Counted from the first letter of the stretch, positions 1 to 8,518 are shown. The stretch: DNA of 64,000 nucleotides from JAHQVI01 sp050330195 (GCA_050330195.1 JBHJOB010000020.1:1-64000); one strand, 5' to 3'. Numbers and translations are program-made. Notes: a model not told the origin generated them from the sequence alone.

Positions 1-283
1 GATAAGGGAAAGCGCTGAACGTCGAGGAATCGGGATGGAAGACATCAAGCTTCACCCAGGTTGAGGCGGGTTGGCCCCGGAGGGCTCCACTCGCCCGACG
101 CTCAGGCGCTATGATCTCCGTGAGATCGTCGAGGAACGCTAATGGCCGCCGGCCCGCGATCATTGCCAGCAAGCCACCCTTTGAGCGATGGCGCGAACCT
201 GATTGGCGATCCAACCTGTGCCGATGTCACCGCCGAACGTCCATGAAGAACACATGGATCTTCCGCCTCACGCTAACCCGTGA
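1..283 (+). pseudogene. decayed IS21-family istB remnant (partial)
   Basis: Pieces of the C-terminal part of an IstB-type transposition helper ATPase can be read in three frames. Around 113-139 one frame reads DLREIVEER, a second from about 143 reads GRRPAIIASKPPFERWRE, and a third from about 211 reads IGDPTCADVTA, followed by a VHEEHMDL-like stretch near 241-265. In intact IstB proteins the order is DLLEILEDRYGRRSTIITSQLP, RWHE, IGDPTLADAILDRLVHNAHRIDL, so order and spacing match. At least two frameshifts (near 140 and 205) and stop codons make it non-functional. The left part may extend beyond the window. No istA or terminal repeats are visible. The match is from memory of the family, not an alignment program. 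Confidence 0.6.
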
Positions 284-689
284 CCTCCCCGAGATAACGG
301 CGGCTCAGCCGTGCCATGATGATCGCGTTGAAGGTCACGTCGAGAAGCACCACGGCGAGCGCGAAATAAGCGGCGTACTGCTTGTAGTCAGACAGCGGCA
401 ACGAGCCCCGCCAGAAGTCCACAATGGCATAGCCGATGACCAGGATCGGCACCAGCGACACCAGAATGTCGGTCGCCATCGCGATGGATGAGCCAACGCC
501 CGACATCGCAAGGCTTCCTGACTGTATCCACCAGTAAAAGATGCAAACGCTGCAGAATATAAAGGTCTGTTGGATCGCCGTTTCTGGCGGCGGAGAATAT
601 TCAGGTGAGCCAAAAAGCATGAATCCCATATAGACTGCAAAGAAAATTGCCGATAATTCGGCGATCATAAAAATTATACTGCGCATCAT
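273..689 (-). CDS. small integral membrane protein, unknown function
   Basis: A 138-residue protein with four predicted membrane-spanning stretches (about residues 3-25, 38-58, 67-90 and 102-122) and a short basic C-terminus with RLSRRYLGE. The start at 689 was chosen because AAGGAG lies four bases upstream of ATG ATG; an in-frame start 54 bases further upstream has no comparable ribosome binding site. I do not recognise a family. It stands alone beside a DUF502 gene on the same strand, with about 90 bases between them. Its 3' end overlaps the last few bases of the istB remnant on the other strand. Confidence 0.6.
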   Translation of the reverse strand: MMRSIIFMIAELSAIFFAVYMGFMLFGSPEYSPPPETAIQQTFIFCSVCIFYWWIQSGSLAMSGVGSSIAMATDILVSLVPILVIGYAIVDFWRGSLPLSDYKQYAAYFALAVVLLDVTFNAIIMARLSRRYLGEVTG

Positions 690-781
690 CTCGATCTCCT
701 TGTGTTCCGGGCGCGGGGCCAGACAACCCGTTATAGTCGCCATTGTTGGCTAAACACGGCATGCTTCCAATGGTTGCGGCT

Positions 782-1456
782 TTATGTCTTCGGTGCATCC
801 GGCAATGCGGCAAGTTCATCCGGGCGGGTGAAGGTGATCCGGTCCGGCGCGACGGCCCCCGCCGAGATCACGAAGTTCATGGCCTCGTCCAGCGTCCAGT
901 CGGTCGAGACGACCCGTTCGACCGGCACAACCTCCAGATAGCCCGAGGTCGGGTTGGGCGTCGTGGGAACATAGACGATGGCGAGCTGCCGTCCGGTCGC
1001 TTCCTCGGTCATGACGCGGGTGACGAGGCCGACGGCCTTCATCTCGGTCGAGGGAAAGTCGATCAGCACGACGCGCTGAACGCCGTCAGGCTGCTGCTGC
1101 AGCGCGCCGATGAGCTTCTTGACACCGCCATAGATCGTCTGGACCAGGGGAAGCCTGTTGAGAATGAGCTCGATGGCGTTCAGGATCTGTCGCCCGATGA
1201 CGCGGTTGGCGACCCAGCCCAGCAGGTAGAACATCCCCAGCGTGAGGAGAATGGCGATGATGTCATCGGTGAGCGGCCAGCTTATGCGTTCGGCAAGTTC
1301 GGGCGCGCTCCGTGTGAGTTGCTCGCGGGTCGCGGCGACGATGGGGCTGCCGATGCGCAGAAGCTGCCGGAAAACGAAGTCGACGACCAGCCATGTGACC
1401 CACAAAGGAATGACCGTCAGAATTCCGGCCAGAATATAGCGTCCGATATGAGCCAT
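782..1456 (-). CDS. DUF502 family membrane protein
   Basis: A 224-residue protein starting MAHIGRYILAGILTVIPLW, the typical opening of DUF502 proteins, which have two N-terminal membrane helices (here about 7-30 and 65-90) followed by a soluble beta-rich domain. The later VPTTPNPTSGYLEVVP segment is the strongly conserved stretch of this family. The molecular role of DUF502 is not established; relatives occur across bacteria and plants as membrane proteins. Length is normal for the family. It is a single gene in its own unit, followed downstream by the small membrane protein at 273-689 on the same strand. The assignment is strong at the family level and silent about function. Confidence 0.85.
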   Translation of the reverse strand: MAHIGRYILAGILTVIPLWVTWLVVDFVFRQLLRIGSPIVAATREQLTRSAPELAERISWPLTDDIIAILLTLGMFYLLGWVANRVIGRQILNAIELILNRLPLVQTIYGGVKKLIGALQQQPDGVQRVVLIDFPSTEMKAVGLVTRVMTEEATGRQLAIVYVPTTPNPTSGYLEVVPVERVVSTDWTLDEAMNFVISAGAVAPDRITFTRPDELAALPDAPKT

Positions 1457-1699
1457 GTGGTCGTCCTCCCCCGGGGCCCGCCTTCGAGGCGCGCAGCCTG
1501 GCCGACCGTTGATTTTCTCTGTTTAACCGCCTCGGACGGATCGCGAAACGAAAATCGTGCGACACCTGCTGACGAAACACGGAGGTCGTTTTCCCGCAGC
1601 GTCGGCGCCCTTGCCGGAAAAAGCTGTAAATCGTCGTCTCCATCACCGCGCCGATGCCTGCCAGCGGCATCGTCAAGTTAACTGGCGCGGGGACACATC

Positions 1700-2935
1700 T
1701 CAGGCAAAGGCAACGCGCTGCCGGGAGCGCAGAAGCAGCGCAAGCGCGATCGCCATGTTCACGGCGTTCCAGGCCAGACCGTTCAGAAATGCCGTTTGAT
1801 ACGATCCTGTCAGGTCAAAGATCACGCCGGAGATCCATCCACCGGCGGCCATGCCGAACACTGACGCGAAGATGACGACGCCGACGCGGGTTCCTGCTTC
1901 CCTGGCGGGCATTGTCTCGCGGACGATGATCGCATAGCTCGGCACCAGCCCGCCCTGAAAGAGGCCGAACAATGCGGAGACGATATAGAGCGGCGTCAAA
2001 CCGTCAAAGAACAGATACATCGTGAGCGCCGAAGCCTGCGCCACCGAACCGATCAGCAATGTCGCCAGCCCGCCGAGGCGGTCGGCAATGAAGCCCGAAC
2101 CGATGCGGCTGATGATGCCGAAGGCCAGCATGATCGACAACATCTCGGCGCCGCGCGCAACGCCGTAACCGAGATCTCCGCAATAGGCGACGATATGCAC
2201 CTGTGGCATCGCCATGGCGACACAGCAGGAGAAGCTGGCCAGCGAGAGGATGGCGGTCAGCGCGTTGGCGCTGAGCCTGAGATCGAACCTGGGCCGCGCG
2301 GTAGAATCCGGCACGTGCCGCTGGAACCGGCGGATGCCGGAGCGCAGGATGAAAACCAGTATAGTCATCGCCACCGCACAGAAAATGCCGATGGCGATAT
2401 GCGTCGTCTGCCAGCCATAATGCGCGATGCCGCGCTCGATAAGCGGCGGCCAGATCGCGCCAGCCAGGTAATTGCCGCTGGCTACGATGGTCACGGCGAT
2501 GCCCCGCCGGCGCACGAACCAGTGCGACGCTTCCGCCATCAAAGGCGCAAAGGTCGCGGAAGCCCCAAGCCCGACGAAGAAATGCATGATCGTAAACTGC
2601 CAGAGAGCGGTCGCGGAGCCGGCGCCGACATATCCGATCAGCAGGGAAATAACGCCCATGCCCATGGCCAGCACGATGCCGAACCGGTCCGTCAGCCGGC
2701 CGATGAGCACGCCACCACTGCCGAAGCCCAGCATTGCGAGGGTGTAAGCGAGGGAAACGTCGCCGCGTGTGACGCCGAATTCGGCCTGCACATTCGGCAG
2801 CGCCACGACGATCGACCACATGCCGATACTTCCGACCGTGCCGATAGCAAGACCGATCAGCAATCGCCGCCAGGCAACGGCGGAGTCAGGCACGAAAATC
2901 GCAGCACCTGGGGGCGCGGGAAATGATGTCGTCAC
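1700..2935 (-). CDS. major facilitator superfamily transporter
   Basis: A 411-residue protein with about twelve membrane helices. Between helices 2 and 3 it has GGVLIGRLTDRFG, the classical MFS loop-2 motif, and RIGSGFIADRLGG repeats it in the second half, as expected for a duplicated 6+6 helix fold. I place the start at the GTG at 2935 because GGAGGA lies six bases upstream; an ATG 69 bases earlier lacks such a site. The sequence resembles the monocarboxylate/oxalate-formate type branch of MFS more than drug exporters, but substrate cannot be read from sequence. It stands alone, with its promoter region shared with the divergent ctaG-like gene at 3258. Confidence 0.85.
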   Translation of the reverse strand: MTTSFPAPPGAAIFVPDSAVAWRRLLIGLAIGTVGSIGMWSIVVALPNVQAEFGVTRGDVSLAYTLAMLGFGSGGVLIGRLTDRFGIVLAMGMGVISLLIGYVGAGSATALWQFTIMHFFVGLGASATFAPLMAEASHWFVRRRGIAVTIVASGNYLAGAIWPPLIERGIAHYGWQTTHIAIGIFCAVAMTILVFILRSGIRRFQRHVPDSTARPRFDLRLSANALTAILSLASFSCCVAMAMPQVHIVAYCGDLGYGVARGAEMLSIMLAFGIISRIGSGFIADRLGGLATLLIGSVAQASALTMYLFFDGLTPLYIVSALFGLFQGGLVPSYAIIVRETMPAREAGTRVGVVIFASVFGMAAGGWISGVIFDLTGSYQTAFLNGLAWNAVNMAIALALLLRSRQRVAFA

Positions 2936-3257
2936 CTGGAGTCCTCCGTCGGCGCGGCTCTGGAGTCTGGGAGGTATTCCGGATGCCGGGAAATCTTGGG
3001 CCACTTGCGGCCAGAAGCGGCCGCGATGTCGTCGGCAATATACGCTCGGAGCAGTTGGAACGAAAGTGGTATGAGGTGCATGAGCCAGGACTCGACATGA
3101 TACATGTTTCGGTCCTCAAGGCTCCGAGGTGAATGGCGTGGCGTGCCTGTGTCGACCAGATCGGAACCTTCTGCTATCCATTCGGTTCTAATCCATATGA
3201 AAACGACCGGCCAGCGCTACTCCGACGCGCTCCTGTCCTGTTTCCGAGCTGTGGCGC
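2936..3257. other. divergent intergenic region between MFS gene and oxidase island
   Basis: This stretch separates the minus-strand transporter from the plus-strand ctaG-like gene and must hold both promoters. Apart from the MFS ribosome binding site at its left edge I see no open reading frame with coding character, no strong hairpin and no operator-like palindrome. Confidence 0.4.
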
Positions 3258-3956
3258 ATGAACGGCATCTATTGTGGTCCTCCACCCCTTCCGGATGAGA
3301 TCTGGACGCGATGGAATCTTGATCCGGTTCTGATTGGCGCACTCCTCCTGTGCGCGTTTCTCCTGCGACGCGACCGCTTGGGGCAACTCGGTCTTGCCGT
3401 GCTCGCTGTGGCGTTCATCTCGCCGCTATGCGCGCTTTCATCAGCGCTGTTCTCGGCGCGGGTCGTGCATCATGTGCTGCTCGTCGCCGTCGCGGCCCCT
3501 TTGATCGCGAGCGCAATGCCGTCGCGCCGCACCGGTTCAATCACCTTACCTTTCGCGCTCGCCACCTCGGTCCTCTGGTTCTGGCACCTGCCTGATCCTT
3601 ACGATCTGGCGCTTGGCAATATCGGGATCTACTGGATCATGCAACTGACCCTGCTCGGCAGCGCGCTCTGGTTCTGGCGGGCCGTATTCGCACCCGGCCG
3701 GGGACCTGTTGACGGGCTGCTGTTCATTTTTCTGGCCTTCGCGCAGATGGGAATGCTGGGCGCGCTCCTTACCTTCGCGCCGACGCAGCTTTACGCGGCG
3801 CATGCCCTGGCTCCGCTCGAATGGGGGCTGACGCCGCTCACCGACCAGCAGCTCGGCGGTCTGGTGATGTGGGTGCCGTCCGCGCTGCCCTATGCGGCGC
3901 TGGCGATCCTGGTGGCTCGGCGCAACTGGGCGAACCTGCGGCGCGGTGTGGCATGA
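3258..3956 (+). CDS. caa3_CtaG-type cytochrome oxidase assembly membrane protein
   Basis: A 232-residue polytopic membrane protein with six or seven hydrophobic stretches. The pattern HHVLLVAVAAPLIA, WFWHLPDPYDLAL and the late LAPLEWGLTPLTDQQLGG is characteristic of the caa3_CtaG family (PF09678), which is unrelated to the periplasmic Cox11/CtaG encoded at 24727-25365. Members help build haem-copper oxidases in the membrane and are encoded beside them. Its stop codon overlaps the next start (ATGA at 3953-3956), implying translational coupling. The divergent oxidase subunits begin about 1 kb downstream, so it most likely serves that enzyme. Family assignment is firm; the exact assembly step (copper or haem related) is not known from sequence. 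Confidence 0.85.
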   Translation: MNGIYCGPPPLPDEIWTRWNLDPVLIGALLLCAFLLRRDRLGQLGLAVLAVAFISPLCALSSALFSARVVHHVLLVAVAAPLIASAMPSRRTGSITLPFALATSVLWFWHLPDPYDLALGNIGIYWIMQLTLLGSALWFWRAVFAPGRGPVDGLLFIFLAFAQMGMLGALLTFAPTQLYAAHALAPLEWGLTPLTDQQLGGLVMWVPSALPYAALAILVARRNWANLRRGVA

Positions 3957-4465
3957 TGGAGTGGCTACTCACGACGGTCCCCTATCTCAAGGTCGCGCAT
4001 ATTGTCGCCCTCTCACTGTGGTGCGGCGGGATCATTGCCCTGCCGCTGATGTTGTCGCGGCACGATCCGGCCGGTTCGCCTGAGGACTACCGGCGCATCC
4101 GCCGGGCGACGCATATGACTTACACGCTTGCCGTGACGCCGGCGGCAGTCATCGCGGTCGTTGCCGGGACGTGGCTCATCTTCCTGCGGGAGTTGTTTGT
4201 GCCGTGGCTCTACGCGAAGCTCCTTGCCGTTGCGCTTCTCGTCGCCGCCCATGCCTGGGTCGGTCATATTATTGTGACCGTGGCCGAGATGGACGAGCGT
4301 TACCAGCCGCCCCATCCCTACCTCGTGGTGACCGCGGCGCTTGTTCCCATGATTGCGATTCTTTGGCTCGTGCTCGGCAAGCCCGATCTTTCGGGCATCG
4401 AGTTCCCGAACTGGCTGATGGAGCCGGGAAACCGTCAGTTGCCTTTCGAAATACCCAATCGATAA
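3953..4465 (+). CDS. HemJ/CopD-like four-helix membrane protein
   Basis: A 170-residue protein with four hydrophobic segments. The opening YLKVAHIVALSLWCGG, the basic YRRIRRATH stretch after helix 1, WLIF at the end of helix 2, and PWLYAKLLAVALL in helix 3 follow the layout of HemJ (UPF0093, protoporphyrinogen oxidase) and of related CopD-type haem- or copper-associated proteins, including the conserved histidine in helix 1 and lysine in helix 3. Start ATG at 3953 overlaps the ctaG-like stop (ATGA). Its 3' end overlaps the 3' end of the opposite-strand DUF2231 gene by 31 bases. In this position a role in haem or copper delivery to the neighbouring oxidase is plausible but inferred. Confidence 0.65.
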   Translation: MMEWLLTTVPYLKVAHIVALSLWCGGIIALPLMLSRHDPAGSPEDYRRIRRATHMTYTLAVTPAAVIAVVAGTWLIFLRELFVPWLYAKLLAVALLVAAHAWVGHIIVTVAEMDERYQPPHPYLVVTAALVPMIAILWLVLGKPDLSGIEFPNWLMEPGNRQLPFEIPNR

Positions 4466-4938
4466 TCGAAGACGAGTTTGCCGCCATGCCAGCCGGTCAG
4501 CACCACCATGATCACACACAGCCCCGACAGGAGAATTCCGTAGGGCAGCACCGCCGTCTCGTAACCGTAAAGCCGATGGCCCCAGTTTGCGCCAAGCAGC
4601 CCGAGCAGCGTGACTGCAATGATGGCGTGCGTCCAGGGCGCAGCGCGCGCCCGGATGCCAGACACGAAGAGCAACTCGACCGTGCCGGAGAACGCCGCGA
4701 ATATGCCGAAGAGGAAGCCAGTTCCCGCAGCCCAGAGGGCAGCCCGCGCCCAGAAGGCGTCCCCCGTCCACCAATAGAGCATGTCGGCGCCCAGCGTGCA
4801 GAAGGTGAGCGCGATGGGAAAGGAGACGCTCATGGCGTGGATCGGATGGCCGAAGATGGCGATCTGCGATTCGGTGTCCTCGAAACCCTCCTGCTGCGCG
4901 ATCGGGTCGATCCTTTTCGATGTGTTGTCCTGCGGCAT
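4435..4938 (-). CDS. DUF2231 family membrane protein
   Basis: A 167-residue protein. After a polar 30-residue N-terminus the FGHPIHAMSVSFPIALTF motif begins the DUF2231 domain, which consists of four membrane helices and contains conserved histidines. Later NWGHRLYGYE and LTGWHGGKLVFDY are also typical of the family. Function is not known; members are often found next to cytochrome or redox genes, as here. It is the only minus-strand gene inside the plus-strand oxidase island, convergent with the HemJ-like gene (31-base overlap) and head-to-head with oxidase subunit II, whose start it almost touches. The reading frame stays open upstream to 5658, but that part is the antisense shadow of subunit II, so the start at 4938 is preferred. 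Confidence 0.8.
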   Translation of the reverse strand: MPQDNTSKRIDPIAQQEGFEDTESQIAIFGHPIHAMSVSFPIALTFCTLGADMLYWWTGDAFWARAALWAAGTGFLFGIFAAFSGTVELLFVSGIRARAAPWTHAIIAVTLLGLLGANWGHRLYGYETAVLPYGILLSGLCVIMVVLTGWHGGKLVFDYRLGISKGN

Positions 4939-4950
4939 GGTCGGTCGCTC

Positions 4951-5616
4951 CTGAAATCCCTTGCTACGGGCATAACGCCTTTGGCGATCACAGGTTGCAC
5001 TGGCGCGTTGTCGACTGTCGATCCAGCGGGGCCGGCGGCCGGCCACATCGCGACGCTCTGGTGGGTCATGCTGATAGGCTCGGTTCTGATCTTTGCTTTT
5101 GTGATGGGGCTCATCGTAGCTGCCTTCGCGCGGCGCGGCGGAGGCGCAAGCTCGATACGGCTCTGGATCATCGGACTGGGCCTCGCTTTCCCGATGGCGG
5201 TGCTTGCGGCTCTCCTGGCCTACGGGCTGGTCGTCGGCGAACGCCTCCTGCCGCGACAGGACGACCGCGTCGTATCGGTACGGGCGGAGGCCCGGAAGTG
5301 GAGTTGGAGCTTCTCCTATGACGATGCGCCGGGGCTCGTGACGGAGAATATCCTGCACATTCCCGCCGGCCGTCCGGTCGATGTCTCGATCACCACGGCC
5401 GACGTGATCCACAGCTTCTGGGCGCCGCGGCTGGCCGGCAAGCTCGACGCGATTCCCGGACATGTCAACGTGCTCAGGATCGAGGCGGATCTGCCTGGCA
5501 GCTATCAGGGGCAGAGCGCGGAGTTCAGCGGCGACGGCTACCTGGGGCATCGGTTCGTCGTTATCGCCCATGAGCCGGCGGAATGGGAGCAGCTTATGGC
5601 GAGGGGGAACGAATGA
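4951..5616 (+). CDS. haem-copper oxidase subunit II lacking CuA ligands
   Basis: About 221 residues: a lipoprotein-type N-terminus with lipobox LAITGC, two membrane helices (about 35-58 and 75-97), then a cupredoxin domain starting VSVRAEARKWSWSFSY. The CuA-binding cysteines are absent: where the aa3 subunit II at 28360-29259 has GQCSELCGARHAYM, this protein has GQSAEFSGDGYLGH, with both Cys replaced by Ser (189, 193), His by Tyr and Met by His. Loss of CuA is the known hallmark of quinol-oxidising members such as CyoA. The stop overlaps the subunit I start (ATGA at 5613). The start is uncertain: between 4921 and 5067 the frame has no ATG or GTG, only CTG (4930, 4951) and TTG (4981). I give 4951 because it keeps the signal sequence. 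Confidence 0.7.
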   Translation: MKSLATGITPLAITGCTGALSTVDPAGPAAGHIATLWWVMLIGSVLIFAFVMGLIVAAFARRGGGASSIRLWIIGLGLAFPMAVLAALLAYGLVVGERLLPRQDDRVVSVRAEARKWSWSFSYDDAPGLVTENILHIPAGRPVDVSITTADVIHSFWAPRLAGKLDAIPGHVNVLRIEADLPGSYQGQSAEFSGDGYLGHRFVVIAHEPAEWEQLMARGNE

Positions 5617-8093
5617 ACGCACTGGAGAGACACCGCAAGCTCCAAGCGATCTGGTCATCGGCGCCCGGTTGGAAAGGCTGGTTCAGCAGCGTGAACCACA
5701 CCGACCTCGGGCGGATGTATCTGGTCACGTCGTTCTTCTTCTTTCTGGTCGGCGGCATCCTCGCCATGCTGATCCGCGCCCAGCTGGCGACGCCGCACTC
5801 GGCCTTCGTCGGGCCCGAGGTCTACAGCCAGTTCTTCACCATGCACGGGACCATCATGATGTTCCTGTTCGCAATCCCGACCTTCGAGGGCATGGCGATC
5901 TACCTGCTGCCGAAGATGCTGGGCGCCCGCGACCTCGCCTATCCACGGCTGACCGCCTATGGCTACTGGTGCTATGTCTTCGGCGGCTCGATCCTGCTCT
6001 TTTCCCTGCTGGCCGGCATCGCGCCCAATGGCGGGTGGTTCATGTATCCGCCTCTGACCGGGCCGATCCACTCGCCGGGCATCAATACCGATTTCTGGCT
6101 GATCGGCGTCACCTTCGTGGAGATCTCGGCGATCGCGGCGGCCGTCGAAATCACGGTCTCCGTCCTGCGTTACCGGGCTCCGGGCATGTCGCTCGACAAG
6201 ATGCCGATCTTCGCCTGGTACGCGCTCATCACGGCGCTGATGATCCTCATGGGCTTTCCGCCGCTGATCCTGGGTTCGATCCTGCTTGAGGTCGAGCGGG
6301 CCTTCGGGCTACCGTTCTTCCAGGTCGATTTGGGTGGCGACAGTCTGCTCTGGCAGCACCTCTTCTGGCTGTTCGGGCATCCCGAGGTCTACATCATCTT
6401 TCTGCCTGCGGCCGGCGTCATCTCAACCGTGCTGCCCGTGATGGCGCGAACCACGCTGCTCGGCTATGGCTGGGTCGTGGCGGCCGCGGTCGCGCTCGCC
6501 TTTCTGAGCTTCGGACTCTGGGTCCACCACATGTTCACGACGGGCATCCCGCATCTGGGCCTGGCCTTTTTCTCGGCCGCATCGACGCTCGTCGCGGTGC
6601 CGACCGCAGTGCAGCTCTTCGCCTGGATCGGCACGATGTGGAAAGGGCGGCCAGAGCTCCACCTGCCAATGCTGCATATCCTCGGCTTCTTTGTGACCTT
6701 CGTCATAGGCGGGCTGACCGGGGTGATGGTCGCGATGGTGCCGTTCGACTGGCAAGCGCACGACACAGCCTTCGTGACCGCGCATCTGCATTACGTGCTC
6801 TTTGGCGGCTTCGTTTTCCCGATGCTCGCGGCCCTCTATTACTGGCTTCCGCATCTGACCGGGCGGCAACGGTTCTTCCGCATTGGCGAAGTCGCGTTCG
6901 TCATTATCTTCATCGGCTTTCACGGCACCTTTCTCGCCATGCACTGGGTTGGGCTCTTGGGCCAGCGCCGCCGCATCTGGACCTACGACGCGGACGCCGG
7001 CTGGACCACCATCAACCTGATTTCGTCGATAAGCGGCTTCCTGGTAGCGTTCGGATTGGCCATCATTCTTTTAGAGGTCATCCTCAACTTCTTCGTTGCG
7101 GTGCGCGGCCGGCGCAATCCGTGGCGCGCGGGATCGTTCGAATGGGCGATGATGACGCCGCCCGCCGCCTATAATTTCGCCAGCCTGCCGCATGTGGATA
7201 CGCGAGAACCACTCTCGGCCGACCCGGACCTTGCCGTAAAGCTGGCGCGGGGCGAGGGCTATCTCGGAACGCCGCGTGACAACCGGCGCGAGACGCTGAC
7301 GGTCGAGACCGCGAGAGGCGCGCCGGAGCAGATCGTGATCTATCCCGGCAATAGCTATCTGCCGATCGTCATGGCTGCGGTCACTGGCGCTTTCTTCCTT
7401 TCGTTCCTGTTGAAGATCTATTGGCTTGCCCCGGTCGCTCTCGCGGGCGTCGCCGCTCTCGCTTGCCGTTGGGTGTGGGTGCTGGGGCATCGGCATGATC
7501 GCGGGCCGGAGGATGTGGGGCTGGGCGTTGCGCTGCCTTATGCATCCGAAGTGGACCGCTCGCCCGGATGGTGGGGCTCGCTTTTCCTGCTCGTCGCCAA
7601 TGCCGTGTTCTTCGGCTCACTGATCTTCGGTTACGCTTTCCTCTTCACCGTTGCGCCGGGCTGGCCGCCGCCCGAATGGCTTGAGCCATCGCTGCTTCAG
7701 CTCTTTGGCGGCGTGGCAGGGGCGGCTCTTGCCGCTATCGGAATGCGGCTTGCCATCAGAAGCAACAGGCGCGGCGCCCCGGCCTTACCCGGAATTGCCC
7801 TTTCGGGCGCGGGCGCGCTTGCCGTTCTCCTAGCGCTTGCCGCGCTTCTCCTGCGGATACCGCCGCCGAGCGAACATGCCTACAACGCAACTCTCCTGGT
7901 CCTTGGCGGCTACGGCGCGTTCCACGCCCTGCTGGCGATGCTGATGCTGGGTTTCCTCGCGGCGCGCATCCTCCATGGCTTCGTCTCCCCGCAGCGCAGG
8001 GCCGAGTTGCCGATCGTGGGGCTCTGGGTCGATTACATGGCCGTGATCGGCGTGCTTACGCTCGGCGTCGCTCATTTGCCGGGGGTGACATGA
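5613..8093 (+). CDS. haem-copper oxidase, fused subunits I and III
   Basis: An 826-residue protein: subunit I at about 1-560 (twelve helices) and a subunit III-like part at about 590-826. Metal ligands are complete: His78 and His393 for the low-spin haem, His391 for the high-spin haem, and His256, His305, His306 with Tyr260 (HPEVY) at CuB. Asp107 in GARD keeps the D-channel entrance, but the NN pair after it is replaced (PRLTAYGYW). The K-channel lysine is missing: VPTAVQLF (Gln334) stands where the aa3 subunit I of this window has VPTGIKIF. Bo3-type quinol-site residues Arg71, Asp75 and His98 correspond to Val46, Leu50 and Val70. ATGA overlaps occur with both neighbours. The start at 5613 follows a GAGGGGG site. 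It acts in the cytoplasmic membrane as the catalytic core. Confidence 0.9.
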   Translation: MNALERHRKLQAIWSSAPGWKGWFSSVNHTDLGRMYLVTSFFFFLVGGILAMLIRAQLATPHSAFVGPEVYSQFFTMHGTIMMFLFAIPTFEGMAIYLLPKMLGARDLAYPRLTAYGYWCYVFGGSILLFSLLAGIAPNGGWFMYPPLTGPIHSPGINTDFWLIGVTFVEISAIAAAVEITVSVLRYRAPGMSLDKMPIFAWYALITALMILMGFPPLILGSILLEVERAFGLPFFQVDLGGDSLLWQHLFWLFGHPEVYIIFLPAAGVISTVLPVMARTTLLGYGWVVAAAVALAFLSFGLWVHHMFTTGIPHLGLAFFSAASTLVAVPTAVQLFAWIGTMWKGRPELHLPMLHILGFFVTFVIGGLTGVMVAMVPFDWQAHDTAFVTAHLHYVLFGGFVFPMLAALYYWLPHLTGRQRFFRIGEVAFVIIFIGFHGTFLAMHWVGLLGQRRRIWTYDADAGWTTINLISSISGFLVAFGLAIILLEVILNFFVAVRGRRNPWRAGSFEWAMMTPPAAYNFASLPHVDTREPLSADPDLAVKLARGEGYLGTPRDNRRETLTVETARGAPEQIVIYPGNSYLPIVMAAVTGAFFLSFLLKIYWLAPVALAGVAALACRWVWVLGHRHDRGPEDVGLGVALPYASEVDRSPGWWGSLFLLVANAVFFGSLIFGYAFLFTVAPGWPPPEWLEPSLLQLFGGVAGAALAAIGMRLAIRSNRRGAPALPGIALSGAGALAVLLALAALLLRIPPPSEHAYNATLLVLGGYGAFHALLAMLMLGFLAARILHGFVSPQRRAELPIVGLWVDYMAVIGVLTLGVAHLPGVT

Positions 8094-8413
8094 CCGATAT
8101 CGTCCGTATCCTGATCGCTCCGCTGGTCTGGCTGGCCTCTTTCAGCGCCGTCTATGGTTTGCACGGACTGGCCTGCGCCTTCGGTTGGAATGAAACCGCC
8201 CTTTTGGGTGTCTCGCTCCTCCGCCTCGTCCTGACGGCAGGCTGGCTGAGCGCCATTGCGGTGCAGGGCCTGATCCTCGCGGGGCTCTATTCACAGCGCT
8301 TCGCCTCGCCATCCCCCTTTGTCCGGGGCGTCAGCCTGATGACGGGCTGGACAGGACTCGTGGCGACGCTGTGGTCGCTGTTTCCGGTGGTGGCGACATC
8401 GTCCTGTCAGTGA
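8090..8413 (+). CDS. small membrane protein of the divergent oxidase operon
   Basis: A 107-residue protein with three predicted membrane helices (about 8-28, 38-65 and 80-100) and basic or polar connecting loops. It starts with ATG overlapping the stop of the fused oxidase subunit (ATGA at 8090-8093), so it is almost certainly translated with it. Its position as the last gene of the cluster and its size suggest an accessory or subunit IV-like protein of the oxidase. I do not recognise a named family, and the role is inferred from context only. After its stop there is a gap of about 105 bases before the PQQ dehydrogenase, which has its own strong ribosome binding site. Confidence 0.7.
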   Translation: MTDIVRILIAPLVWLASFSAVYGLHGLACAFGWNETALLGVSLLRLVLTAGWLSAIAVQGLILAGLYSQRFASPSPFVRGVSLMTGWTGLVATLWSLFPVVATSSCQ

Positions 8414-8518
8414 ATGCCGGAGGATGACGCCCGCTTCACGTCAATATCCCGACCTCTTTCGGAACGAATCCATCGAATTCGCATTTGCCTTTAACAGCCG
8501 AAGCGAAGGAGGACAGCC

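Noticed and set aside
4171..4950. Upstream extension of the oxidase subunit II frame
   Set aside because: It runs antisense through the DUF2231 gene and gives an Arg- and Pro-rich sequence before the lipobox; subunit II proteins do not have such a part.
4951..8413. Naming the divergent oxidase coxMNOP or cyoABC
   Set aside because: The first set has CuA and separate subunits in the cases I know, and the second has a conserved quinol site not seen here, so no symbol is justified.
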